Below are positions 1 to 6,481 of a stretch of DNA of 9,061 nt, piece after piece. The DNA is from an uncultured Ruminococcus sp. (GTDB lineage Bacteria > Bacillota > Clostridia > Oscillospirales > Acutalibacteraceae), in NCBI GenBank assembly GCA_902767125.1, contig CACXGJ010000043.1, forward strand, positions 1 through 9,061, given 5' to 3'. The position numbers and the translations under genes were made by a program. Under the pieces are notes generated by a model. That model saw nothing but the letters and a program-made list of their open reading frames with translations, was not told the origin of the DNA and did no database searches. How positions within the stretch are numbered: the first letter of the stretch is position 1; the number at the start of each line of letters is the position of its first letter.

Positions 1-114
1 ATAGTAGCTGACGGTAAGATAAAAATGTCAGGTCCGGCGGATGAAATGATGAAGAATCTTTCCGAAAACAAGAGTATAATAGGCAGATGTTCAAAGCAGG
101 AGGCATTGTTCTGA
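1..114 (+). CDS. SufC-like ABC ATPase, C-terminal end only (partial)
   Basis: The frame is open from base 1 and stops at TGA 112-114, giving the last 37 residues of a protein whose start lies outside the window. The visible tail begins IVADGKIKMSGP, the 'V.DGKI..SG' strand-turn found near the C-terminus of many ABC ATPases. Walker A, the signature motif and Walker B are all outside the window. The assignment to the SufC family rests mainly on the next gene, a SufB/SufD-family protein that starts one base after this stop. In Fe-S assembly SufC hydrolyses ATP to drive conformational change in its SufB/D partner in the cytosol. The one-base gap, and the AGGAGG for the next gene lying inside this frame (98-103), imply co-transcription and probably coupled translation. 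An ATPase of some other ABC system is possible from the tail alone, but the neighbour makes that unlikely. Confidence 0.75.
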   Translation: MVADGKIKMSGPADEMMKNLSENKSIIGRCSKQEALF

Positions 115-115
115 T

Positions 116-1033
116 ATGAAAGAGATAACAAAGGATTTGTTGAGAGAGATATCCGAATGGAACGGGGAGTTCAAGGGAGCTTATAATATAAGAGAGGACG
201 GAGCTTGTGTCGGACGTGTTTCAAGCAAGAATATAAGGATAGAAAGCAAAAAGGATCAGCCGGGACTTGAAATATTCATAGCGGCAAACACAAAGGGTGA
301 AACAGTATCAATACCTGCATGTGTGACTCACGGTAATGTTGATGACTTGGTTTATAATGATTTTTATGTAGGGGAAAATGCAGATGTTATCATCGTTGCA
401 GGATGCGGTATACACACCGAAACAGGTGAACCTGCAAGACATAACGGTATACACAGATTTATACTCGGCAAAAACTCAAAGGTCAAGTATCTTGAAAAGC
501 ATATAGGTAAGGGACATGGAACGGGACTTCGTTCAATAGATCCTGTAACAGAGGCTGAACTTGACGAAAATGCTGTTTTGGAAATGGATACCGCCCAGAT
601 AGGCGGAGTGGACAGAACCGTGAGAAAGACTGCCGCAAAGCTTGGTGCAGGTGCAAGACTGCTTATAAGAGAAAGAATACTTACCGAAAAGGATCAGACA
701 GCCAAAACGGAATTTCTTGTTGAACTCAACGGCAAGGATTCGGGAGTTGATTTGATATCCCGTTCTGTTGCAAAGGGAAATTCACATCAGGATTATCATT
801 CGGTAATAGTCGGAAATGCACCGTGTACGGGACATTCGGAATGTGATGCCATCATATCCGAAAACGGAAAGGTCGATGCAGCTCCCGAACTTCATGCACA
901 TGATACCGATGCGGCACTTATACATGAAGCGGCTATCGGAAAAATTGCAGGTGAACAGATACTCAAGCTCCGAACCTTGGGAATGACCGAAGAAGAAGCA
1001 GAGGCAACCATTATAGACGGATTTTTGAGCTGA
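116..1033 (+). CDS. SufB/SufD-family Fe-S cluster assembly scaffold (short, SmsB-like)
   Basis: The 305-residue product matches the core of the SufB/SufD family, the scaffold on which iron-sulfur clusters are built with the ATPase SufC. Features seen: a central beta-helix-type region with GIHRFILGKNSKVKYLEKH (about 111-129); GHSECDA at 239-245, where Cys243 sits at the expected place for the conserved SufB cysteine; PELHAH at 257-262, with Glu258, His260 and His262 as candidate ligands; and the family's C-terminal signature HEAAIGKI..EQ...LRTLGMTEEEAEATIIDGF (270-303). It is much shorter than E. coli SufB (about 495 residues) and lacks the long N-terminal region, as in the compact SufC-SufB pairs of methanogens and anaerobic Firmicutes described as the SMS system. 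The ATG follows AGGAGG (98-103) by 12 bases and the preceding stop by one base. No sufS, sufU or sufD follows. Family membership is secure; the SmsB label is an inference. Confidence 0.9.
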   Translation: MKEITKDLLREISEWNGEFKGAYNIREDGACVGRVSSKNIRIESKKDQPGLEIFIAANTKGETVSIPACVTHGNVDDLVYNDFYVGENADVIIVAGCGIHTETGEPARHNGIHRFILGKNSKVKYLEKHIGKGHGTGLRSIDPVTEAELDENAVLEMDTAQIGGVDRTVRKTAAKLGAGARLLIRERILTEKDQTAKTEFLVELNGKDSGVDLISRSVAKGNSHQDYHSVIVGNAPCTGHSECDAIISENGKVDAAPELHAHDTDAALIHEAAIGKIAGEQILKLRTLGMTEEEAEATIIDGFLS

Positions 1034-1041
1034 TGATATCT

Positions 1042-1124
1042 ATGAAGAAAATAATTGCTTCGCTTGCGTTGCAGCTTTCACGGCAGTGGTAATATTTATC
1101 GCAGCTTCAGAGAAACAAAAATAA
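1042..1124 (+). pseudogene. Possible frameshifted micro-ORF for a membrane or signal peptide
   Basis: An ATG at 1042, eight bases after the previous stop, reads MKKIIASLALQLSRQW and stops at 1090-1092. The frame one base back continues instead as VAAFTAVVIFIAASEKQK from 1068 and stops at 1122-1124. Restoring one base (for example GCGTT to GCGGTT near 1066-1068) joins the two into a 27-residue peptide with a basic start, a hydrophobic core and a charged tail, like a signal peptide or single-helix membrane peptide. This could be a decayed gene start, a sequencing indel or chance. The ribosome binding site is poor (only GAG at 1027-1029), and no homologue is recognised. Confidence 0.22.
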
Positions 1125-1138
1125 ATAATTTTATTTTT
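1117..1138 (+). terminator. Weak AT-only hairpin with T-run after the SufB-like gene
   Basis: AAAAATAAA (1117-1125) can pair with TTTATTTTT (1130-1138) around a four-base TAAT loop, and the right arm is itself a T-run. The stem has no G or C, so it would be unstable as a classical intrinsic terminator. It is, however, the only terminator-like structure between the Fe-S gene and the next gene. Confidence 0.25.
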
Positions 1139-1176
1139 TCATACAAATACTACTTTCATAAAGAAGGTGGTTTTGT

Positions 1177-1566
1177 ATGAAAAAAATTTTTGGATGCAAT
1201 TTTTTTCTGATGACCTTGGGCGGTGCATTGTACGGAATGATAGAAATATTATGGAGAAACTATACACACTGGTCAATGGTGCTGACGGGCGGTACCTGCT
1301 TTGCGGTATTGTACAGGATATTCAAAAAAATAGAATTATGCTCACTGTGGATAAAATGCCTGACGGGCAGTGCTGTGATAACCCTGATAGAATTTTTATC
1401 GGGATATATTTTTAATATCAGGATGAAGCTGAAGGTATGGGACTACTCGAAACAGCCCCTCAATTTTCGTGGACAGATATGTCCTCTGTACAGCTTTCTT
1501 TGGGGGATACTGACAATTCCGATACTTGCACTGTGCGGTTTTATAAGCCGTGAGCTGAAGCTGTAA
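1177..1566 (+). CDS. Small four-helix membrane protein, 'putative ABC-transporter type IV' (CmpB-like) family
   Basis: This 129-residue protein is almost entirely membrane. The predicted helices are about 4-24, 32-49, 58-80 and 103-124. It carries the pattern I associate with the family annotated as putative ABC transporter permease type IV (CmpB): GGALYGMIEILWR near the start (14-27, Glu23), HWSM and GG around 31-39, then IEFLSGYIFN (71-80) followed by WDYS (88-91), P94, N96, RGQIC (98-102) and S..WG (106-110). The biochemical role of this family is not established despite its name, and no ATP-binding partner is adjacent. The chosen ATG has GAAGGTGG (1163-1170) six bases upstream. The gene stands apart from its neighbours, with 143 bases before and 133 bases after, so it is probably monocistronic. 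Family call fairly sure; function unknown. Confidence 0.75.
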   Translation: MKKIFGCNFFLMTLGGALYGMIEILWRNYTHWSMVLTGGTCFAVLYRIFKKIELCSLWIKCLTGSAVITLIEFLSGYIFNIRMKLKVWDYSKQPLNFRGQICPLYSFLWGILTIPILALCGFISRELKL

Positions 1567-1572
1567 TATTTT

Positions 1573-1586
1573 TGACACAGGTGTCA
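1573..1586. repeat. 14-bp palindrome TGACAC-AG-GTGTCA, possible operator
   Basis: Two perfect 6-bp inverted arms, TGACAC and GTGTCA, flank a two-base centre, starting six bases after the stop of the small membrane protein. A two-base loop is too tight for an RNA hairpin, so a dimeric protein-binding site is the more natural reading. The left arm overlaps TTGACA (1572-1577), identical to a consensus -35 box, although the only matching -10 (TATTAA, 1594-1599, 16-base spacer) is mediocre. Confidence 0.35.
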
Positions 1587-1617
1587 TATATATTATTAAA
1601 AAAATCTCTGTTAATAC

Positions 1618-1645
1618 TTGAAGATTAAAAAAAAAATGATATACT
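1618..1645 (+). promoter_or_regulatory. Candidate promoter for the tepA-uppP-ftsK run
   Basis: TTGAAG (1618-1623) and TATACT (1640-1645) are separated by 16 bases, the spacer is A-rich, and TG at 1637-1638 makes an extended -10 (TGaTATACT). Transcription would start near 1652 and leave a leader of about 48 bases before the ATG at 1700. A perfect TATAAT also occurs at 1674-1679 but has no recognisable -35 at the proper distance. This is assigned by eye from consensus only. Confidence 0.45.
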
Positions 1646-1699
1646 TTTATGTATGCCGCTCTCATGATTCGGATATAATAGATTCGGGGGGCGGAACAG

Positions 1700-2455
1700 A
1701 TGAGCAAAAAAAAGATATCCTCCTTGGAGGTCACAGATATACCTGAAAATGCTGAAGCAGAAGACTGTCAGTACAGCGAAAGACAGACAGGCAGTATGCT
1801 CGAAACAGGCTCGATAATATCGGATAACGGAGAATATGTTGTGCAGTGCATGACTATCATCGGACAGATAGAGGGACACTATATACTCTCACCTCAAAAC
1901 AAGACTACAAAATATGAGCATATAATACCGATGCTGGTGGCTGTTGAGCAGAATGATAAAATAGACGGTCTTTTGATAATACTGAACACAGTCGGCGGAG
2001 ATGTTGAGGCAGGTCTTGCAATAGCAGAGCTTATGGCAGGCATGAAAAAACCTGTTGTATCACTTGTGCTTGGTGGAGGTCATTCGATAGGAGTACCGAT
2101 AGCTGTCGCAGCAAAAAAGTCTTTTATAGCAAAATCTGCTACAATGACGATACATCCTGTGAGAATGAACGGCTTGATGCTGGGAGTACCGCAGGCATTC
2201 GAGTATTTTCAGCGTATGCAGCAGAGAATAACCGCTTTTGTGACTGAACATTCGGATATATCTGCCGAGAGGTACAATCAGCTTGCAATGAATACCGATG
2301 AGCTTGTAATGGATATAGGAACGATACTTGACGGCAGGGATGCAGTTGAGGAAGGTCTTATCGACAGCATAGGTGATCTGAATGATGCGGTGAGTGCGTT
2401 GTACAAGATGATCGACAAGAGGAAGGGCAGAAAACGCAGGACTCAAAAATCATAA
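1700..2455 (+). CDS. tepA: TepA-like ClpP-fold serine protease
   Basis: The 251-residue product has the ClpP/crotonase fold, with its closest resemblance to the TepA (YmfB) group of Firmicutes, reported in Bacillus subtilis as a translocation-enhancing protein and distinct from housekeeping ClpP. After a hydrophilic N-terminus of about 45 residues come the strand LLIILNTVGGDVEAGLAIAE (91-110; Gly-Gly oxyanion region at 99-100), the nucleophile motif GGGHSIG (125-131, Ser129), TIHPV (150-154, His152, the counterpart of MIHQP in ClpP) and VMDIGTILDGRDAVEEGLID (203-222), where Asp205 is the likely third triad member. All catalytic positions are present, so it is probably active. The C-terminus is very basic (KRKGRKRRTQK). 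No signal peptide is visible, so it should be cytosolic. The ATG follows a G-rich ribosome binding site (GGGGGGCGG, about 1685-1693). It precedes uppP by 49 bases. Substrates are unknown. Confidence 0.85.
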   Translation: MSKKKISSLEVTDIPENAEAEDCQYSERQTGSMLETGSIISDNGEYVVQCMTIIGQIEGHYILSPQNKTTKYEHIIPMLVAVEQNDKIDGLLIILNTVGGDVEAGLAIAELMAGMKKPVVSLVLGGGHSIGVPIAVAAKKSFIAKSATMTIHPVRMNGLMLGVPQAFEYFQRMQQRITAFVTEHSDISAERYNQLAMNTDELVMDIGTILDGRDAVEEGLIDSIGDLNDAVSALYKMIDKRKGRKRRTQKS

Positions 2456-2457
2456 AA

Positions 2458-2481
2458 CGACAGAAAAAATTTTTTCTGTCG
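2458..2481. repeat. Perfect 24-bp palindrome between tepA and uppP
   Basis: CGACAGAAAAAA (2458-2469) is followed directly by its exact reverse complement TTTTTTCTGTCG (2470-2481). As RNA it could form a hairpin with about ten pairs and an AATT loop; as DNA it contains a central A6T6 tract. It lies two bases after the tepA stop and ten bases before the uppP ribosome binding site. It is followed by GGACAAAG rather than T's, so it is not a standard terminator. It may be an attenuator, an mRNA-processing or stability element, or a protein-binding site. Confidence 0.6.
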
Positions 2482-2504
2482 GACAAAGTTCGGAGGTACA
2501 TACA

Positions 2505-3434
2505 GTGAACATATTTGAAGCGATCTTTCAGGGTATAATACAAGGCTTAACGGAGTTTTTACCTGTATCGAGCAGCGGACATCTTACTATATGTCAGCAT
2601 ATATTCGGGATGAGCGAAAATAATCTTTTCTTTTCGGTAATGCTGCACATAGGCACACTTGCGGCTGTTCTGGCAGTATATTTCAAGCTGGTGATAAGGC
2701 TTTTTAAAGCGTTGGGCAGCGTCTGCAAAAAAATTTTTTCCAAGCAGTTCAAATTAAAGGAACTGACAGGAGAAGAAAATATGGCGGTCATGATAATAAT
2801 AGGTCTGCTGCCGTTGTTTGTAATGTTTCTGCCTATAGGAAACGGAATGAAATTGAAGGACTTGGCTGACAAATTCGCAAATGACGGATTCTTTATAGTA
2901 GTGGGATTGTCATTGCTTGCAACAAGTGCATTGCTGTACATAGGTGACAAGCACAACCAAAAGTATGCTGACGGCAAAAAGAAAGCAAGAAAACGCTATA
3001 AAGTTGCAGATGCCTTAACAGTGGGAATAACACAATGCTTTGCAGCATTGTTCCCGGGACTTTCACGTTCAGGCTCAACACTTGCAGCAAGTCAGATACG
3101 TGGAATGAACAAACAGGTGGCACTTGATTATTCGTTTCTTCTCGGTACACCTGCCATAGTTGCCGCAGCATTGCTTGAATGTAAGGATGCCTTGTTCTCG
3201 GACAACGGATTGACATTGAGCTTTGGTGACTATATTTGCATTGTAGTCGGAATGGTAGTTGCGGGAGTTGTGGGATTCTTTGCGATAAAGATATTCAAAT
3301 GGTTGCTAAAGACCGATAAAATGTATATATTCATAATATATACAGCAATAGCAGGTGCAATAGTGCTTGTGATAAGTATAGTTGAGCTTGCACTCGGTGT
3401 GAACATATTTACGCAAAAGGCTCTTGTATTTTAA
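2505..3434 (+). CDS. uppP: Undecaprenyl-diphosphatase UppP (BacA)
   Basis: This integral membrane enzyme removes a phosphate from undecaprenyl pyrophosphate at the cytoplasmic membrane, recycling the lipid carrier for peptidoglycan and other wall polymers; extra copies are known to raise bacitracin tolerance. Both family signatures are clear. The (E/Q)xxxE motif is QGLTE (13-17, with Gln13 in the variable first position) followed by FLPVSSSGH (18-26, His26). The PGxSRSxxT motif is PGLSRSGST (184-192). Multiple hydrophobic segments span the protein, for example about 96-107, 126-146, 210-224 and 242-264. At 309 residues it is a few tens longer than many homologues (about 270), with the extra length in basic loops around 60-90 and 147-165. 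The start is GTG at 2505, supported by GGAGG (2492-2496) eight bases upstream; the N-terminus MNIFEAIFQGIIQG fits the family. It probably shares a transcript with tepA and ftsK. Confidence 0.95.
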   Translation: MNIFEAIFQGIIQGLTEFLPVSSSGHLTICQHIFGMSENNLFFSVMLHIGTLAAVLAVYFKLVIRLFKALGSVCKKIFSKQFKLKELTGEENMAVMIIIGLLPLFVMFLPIGNGMKLKDLADKFANDGFFIVVGLSLLATSALLYIGDKHNQKYADGKKKARKRYKVADALTVGITQCFAALFPGLSRSGSTLAASQIRGMNKQVALDYSFLLGTPAIVAAALLECKDALFSDNGLTLSFGDYICIVVGMVVAGVVGFFAIKIFKWLLKTDKMYIFIIYTAIAGAIVLVISIVELALGVNIFTQKALVF

Positions 3435-3442
3435 AAAAAGGC

Positions 3443-3476
3443 ATCGGGCAGCATTTGAAAATAAGTGTTGCCCGAT
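3443..3476 (-). terminator. Strong hairpin between uppP and ftsK; T-run only on the minus strand
   Basis: ATCGGGCAGCA (3443-3453) pairs with TGTTGCCCGAT (3466-3476), giving 11 pairs with a single G-U around a 12-base loop. In the plus direction it is followed by TAATTCG, a poor terminator tail. Read on the minus strand, the stem is followed by GCC and seven T's (the A-run at 3433-3439). It could therefore stop antisense transcription, or act in the plus-strand mRNA as a stability or processing hairpin between the two genes. Confidence 0.5.
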
Positions 3477-3496
3477 TAATTCGTGAAAGCAACATT

Positions 3497-3501
3497 GGAG
3501 G
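3497..3501 (+). promoter_or_regulatory. Ribosome binding site that fixes the ftsK start at TTG 3512
   Basis: GGAGG lies ten bases before the TTG at 3512. The upstream in-frame TTG at 3455 has no purine-rich sequence at the right distance and sits in the loop of the 3443-3476 hairpin, so the shorter protein is preferred. Confidence 0.75.
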
Positions 3502-3511
3502 TGCATCATTT

Positions 3512-6481
3512 TTGGCTGTAGATCAAAAGCAAAAATCTAAAAACAAATCAAAGCCGCAGACAAAAGGAAATCCGTCAAATAATAAAAATACAAAACAAAA
3601 TACTTCTGCTTCAGGCAAAAAGCCGTCTCCCAAGAAAAACCCCGATCCCCGAAGAAAAAGTGAAGTCCAAAAGTACATAATCAGCAGGAAAAGAAAAAAA
3701 ATAGTTATTTTACTTTTAGTTTCATTGATATTTTTGTTATTCTATATTGTTCGTGGAGAAAAATTCTGGCTTGTCCTTCATGAGAACTATTGGGGGCTGT
3801 TCGGCTTTCTGGGATTTATGATACCCGTTCTGAACATATATTCGGTGCATTATATGCTGAACAGAAATTCAAGCTATCGTCTCATTTTCAGGCTTATATT
3901 ATTTTGCGGTACAATGATCTCATTTGCATCGACCATATTTTCATTTTCCTCAATGGGCATAGAGCTTGCCGACTACGGTACCGAAATGATAGAATGTTAC
4001 CGTAAAGGCGGTCAGCATATAGGGACAGGTATGCTCGGAGGAATGTTCGGGATACCTGTTGCAAAAATATTTGGTGCAACGGGTAGTGGGATAATTTTCT
4101 TTTTGCTGTTTCTTTTGCTGTTGTATAAATGTTTGCTGGTATTGTTCGGAAAGCTTATGAAAAGTATACGTGAGCCTTTGATGAAAAAAATTGTTCAGAC
4201 AATGGAAATAAGAACTCTTGTGCGTGACGAGGAAAGGAAGATCAAGGAAGAACAGCGGCAGATGTTCAAGGAAGAAGTCGAAAAGAATATGGACGGAAAA
4301 AAGGCTGCATCAGAGAAGAATAATAAAACTGAAGAACAGCCGTCTGCCGAGGAGGAGAAAAAGCTCCCCGAATCCAAGGAAGAAGCAAAGCCTTCCAAGA
4401 CCGATGACAGATTTGTACGGCTTGACAAGGAGGTAATATACCGCCCCGGAAAGATCACGGAAGCTCCCAAGAAAAAGAAGAATATAAAAGAAAACATAAT
4501 AAAGAATTTTACCGCTGTATTCGGAGCAAAGCAAGAGGATGATGAAGAAGAAAATATAAAGGCTGAAGGTAATGAGACCAAGACGGAAATAAAGAAGCAC
4601 GTTAAAAATGATGAAAAAAATAATTCAGTCAATATGGATCATATAGGTGAGGATATACCCGAATTTTCCGAAAAAATAAATATAGATTACAAGAAGATAA
4701 ACAGTGAGGAAAATAAAAACAGATCTGAAAGTGACGGGTACATCAACGGAGAATATTTTTCTCCTGTTTATGAGAAGCCTAAAAAGATGAAAAGTATTCC
4801 TAAAGCTAAAGAGGAAAATTCAAAGCACACCGAAAAGAAAATAAAAATATCCATTGAGGATGTAAAAAGGCAGCTCAACGGAGAACAAATGAGACTTGTT
4901 GAAAATAATTATCTTCTTCCGCCGTTTACACTTCTTGATCCCCAACCCGAAGAAGATGATAAAAATATATCCAACGAACTGAATCATAGTGCCGAAAAGC
5001 TTGTTGAAACACTCAAAAGCTTCGGTGTACAAACTAATATCAGTCATATAAGCCGAGGTCCATCTGTAACGAGATATGAGCTTCAGCCCGCTGCAGGTGT
5101 TAAGATAAGCAAGATAACCAATCTTTCTGATGATATAGCAATGAATCTTGCAGCAACAGGTGTCAGGATAGAAGCACCGATTCCGGGGAAATCTGCAGTC
5201 GGCATTGAGGTTCCGAACAGGAATGTAAGTATAGTAAAAATGCGTTCCCTTCTTGAATCAAAGGAATTTCAGAATGCCAAGAGCAGACTTACGGTTGTGC
5301 TGGGAGTTGACATAACAGGCAAGATAACTCTTGCAGACTTGAGCAGGATGCCGCATTTGCTGATAGCAGGTTCCACAGGCTCGGGCAAATCTGTCTGCAT
5401 AAATTCCATGCTTATAAGTCTGCTGTATAAAGCAAGTCCTGATGAAGTAAAGCTGATGCTGATTGATCCGAAGGTGGTTGAATTGGGCATATATAATGGT
5501 ATACCGCATTTGCTTGTGCCTGTTGTCACCGATCCGAGAAAGGCTGCAGGAGCATTGAATTGGGCTGTCAATGAGATGCTTGAAAGATACAAGACCTTTG
5601 CAGCATACAATGTCAGAGATATGCACAGCTATAACAGGCTCGTTGACAAGCAGAACAAGGAATTTGAAGACAACGAGAATGTCGAGGAAGCAGAACGCAG
5701 CTTTGAGGAAGATGAAATGCTTGCACAGGCAAAGGCAGAGATAAACAGTGAAGATGCTCCCAAAAAAGAAGTCCATAAGCTCGAAAAAATGGCACAGATA
5801 GTTATAGTGATAGATGAGCTTGCCGATCTGATGATGGCGGCTCCGAATGAGGTTGAGGAATCTATATGCCGCCTTGCACAGATGGCGAGAGCTGCAGGTA
5901 TGCACCTTGTAATAGCGACTCAAAGACCATCTGTTGATGTCATTACAGGACTTATCAAGGCAAATGTTCCCAGCAGAATAGCTTTTGCCGTAAAATCACA
6001 GATAGATTCAAGGACGATACTCGATTCGGGCGGAGCGGAAAAACTTCTGGGCAAAGGTGATATGCTGTTTTCACCGATAGGCGTGACAAAGCCTGTAAGA
6101 GTTCAGGGGGGCTTTGTTGATGATATCGAAATAGAAAATGTGGTCAATTTCATCAAGAACAATAAAGTGGTCGAGTATGACAAAAAAGTCATTGATGAAA
6201 TAGAGAAAAACGCTGTTTCTGACGGCAAGGATAAGAATAATTCCGATATCGGTGACGGTGAGACGGATATCATGCTTGAGGAGGCAATAGAATGTGTCGT
6301 GGAGGCAGGTCAGGCATCTACATCACTGCTTCAGAGAAGGTTGAGAGTAGGCTATGCAAGAGCAGGCAGACTCATTGATGAAATGGAAAAAATGGGTATC
6401 GTTGGATCACATCAGGGAGCTAAACCGAGAGATGTTCTGATGACACGCCAGCAGTGGCTCGAAAGAAACCTTAAAAAGTGA
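3512..6481 (+). CDS. ftsK: DNA translocase FtsK/SpoIIIE
   Basis: This 989-residue septal DNA pump moves chromosomal DNA across the closing division or sporulation septum using ATP. Residue numbers are from TTG 3512. A basic N-terminal stretch (1-60) precedes four membrane helices (about 64-81, 93-113, 124-146, 193-212). A long Lys/Glu-rich, low-complexity linker covers about 235-487. The alpha domain follows (about 488-585), then the RecA-like motor with Walker A GSTGSGKS (620-627), Walker B IVIVIDELADLM (763-774, Asp768-Glu769) and the family stretch ATQRPSVDVITGLIKANVPS. The C-terminal winged-helix gamma domain (about 919-985, TSLLQRRLRVGYARAGRLID) reads polar DNA motifs. An acidic stretch at about 712-756, before Walker B, is some 30 residues longer than I recall for B. 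subtilis SpoIIIE. Whether it serves vegetative division, sporulation or both cannot be told from sequence. The start is TTG with GGAGG ten bases upstream; the stop TGA lies in a heptamer repeat. Confidence 0.95.
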   Translation: MAVDQKQKSKNKSKPQTKGNPSNNKNTKQNTSASGKKPSPKKNPDPRRKSEVQKYIISRKRKKIVILLLVSLIFLLFYIVRGEKFWLVLHENYWGLFGFLGFMIPVLNIYSVHYMLNRNSSYRLIFRLILFCGTMISFASTIFSFSSMGIELADYGTEMIECYRKGGQHIGTGMLGGMFGIPVAKIFGATGSGIIFFLLFLLLLYKCLLVLFGKLMKSIREPLMKKIVQTMEIRTLVRDEERKIKEEQRQMFKEEVEKNMDGKKAASEKNNKTEEQPSAEEEKKLPESKEEAKPSKTDDRFVRLDKEVIYRPGKITEAPKKKKNIKENIIKNFTAVFGAKQEDDEEENIKAEGNETKTEIKKHVKNDEKNNSVNMDHIGEDIPEFSEKINIDYKKINSEENKNRSESDGYINGEYFSPVYEKPKKMKSIPKAKEENSKHTEKKIKISIEDVKRQLNGEQMRLVENNYLLPPFTLLDPQPEEDDKNISNELNHSAEKLVETLKSFGVQTNISHISRGPSVTRYELQPAAGVKISKITNLSDDIAMNLAATGVRIEAPIPGKSAVGIEVPNRNVSIVKMRSLLESKEFQNAKSRLTVVLGVDITGKITLADLSRMPHLLIAGSTGSGKSVCINSMLISLLYKASPDEVKLMLIDPKVVELGIYNGIPHLLVPVVTDPRKAAGALNWAVNEMLERYKTFAAYNVRDMHSYNRLVDKQNKEFEDNENVEEAERSFEEDEMLAQAKAEINSEDAPKKEVHKLEKMAQIVIVIDELADLMMAAPNEVEESICRLAQMARAAGMHLVIATQRPSVDVITGLIKANVPSRIAFAVKSQIDSRTILDSGGAEKLLGKGDMLFSPIGVTKPVRVQGGFVDDIEIENVVNFIKNNKVVEYDKKVIDEIEKNAVSDGKDKNNSDIGDGETDIMLEEAIECVVEAGQASTSLLQRRLRVGYARAGRLIDEMEKMGIVGSHQGAKPRDVLMTRQQWLERNLKK

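Noticed and set aside
1167..1415. An 82-codon plus-strand frame overlapping the CmpB-like gene in another frame
   Set aside because: Its start lies within the ribosome binding site of the family-matching frame, and the product resembles nothing known.
1396..1734. A 112-codon minus-strand frame crossing the small membrane gene and the tepA promoter region
   Set aside because: It overlaps the family-matching plus-strand gene and the best promoter candidate, and shows no recognisable motif.
5258..5923. A 221-codon open frame on the minus strand inside ftsK
   Set aside because: It lies fully opposite the conserved FtsK motor, has a Cys/His/Leu-rich antisense composition, no ribosome binding site was noted and no recognisable domain.
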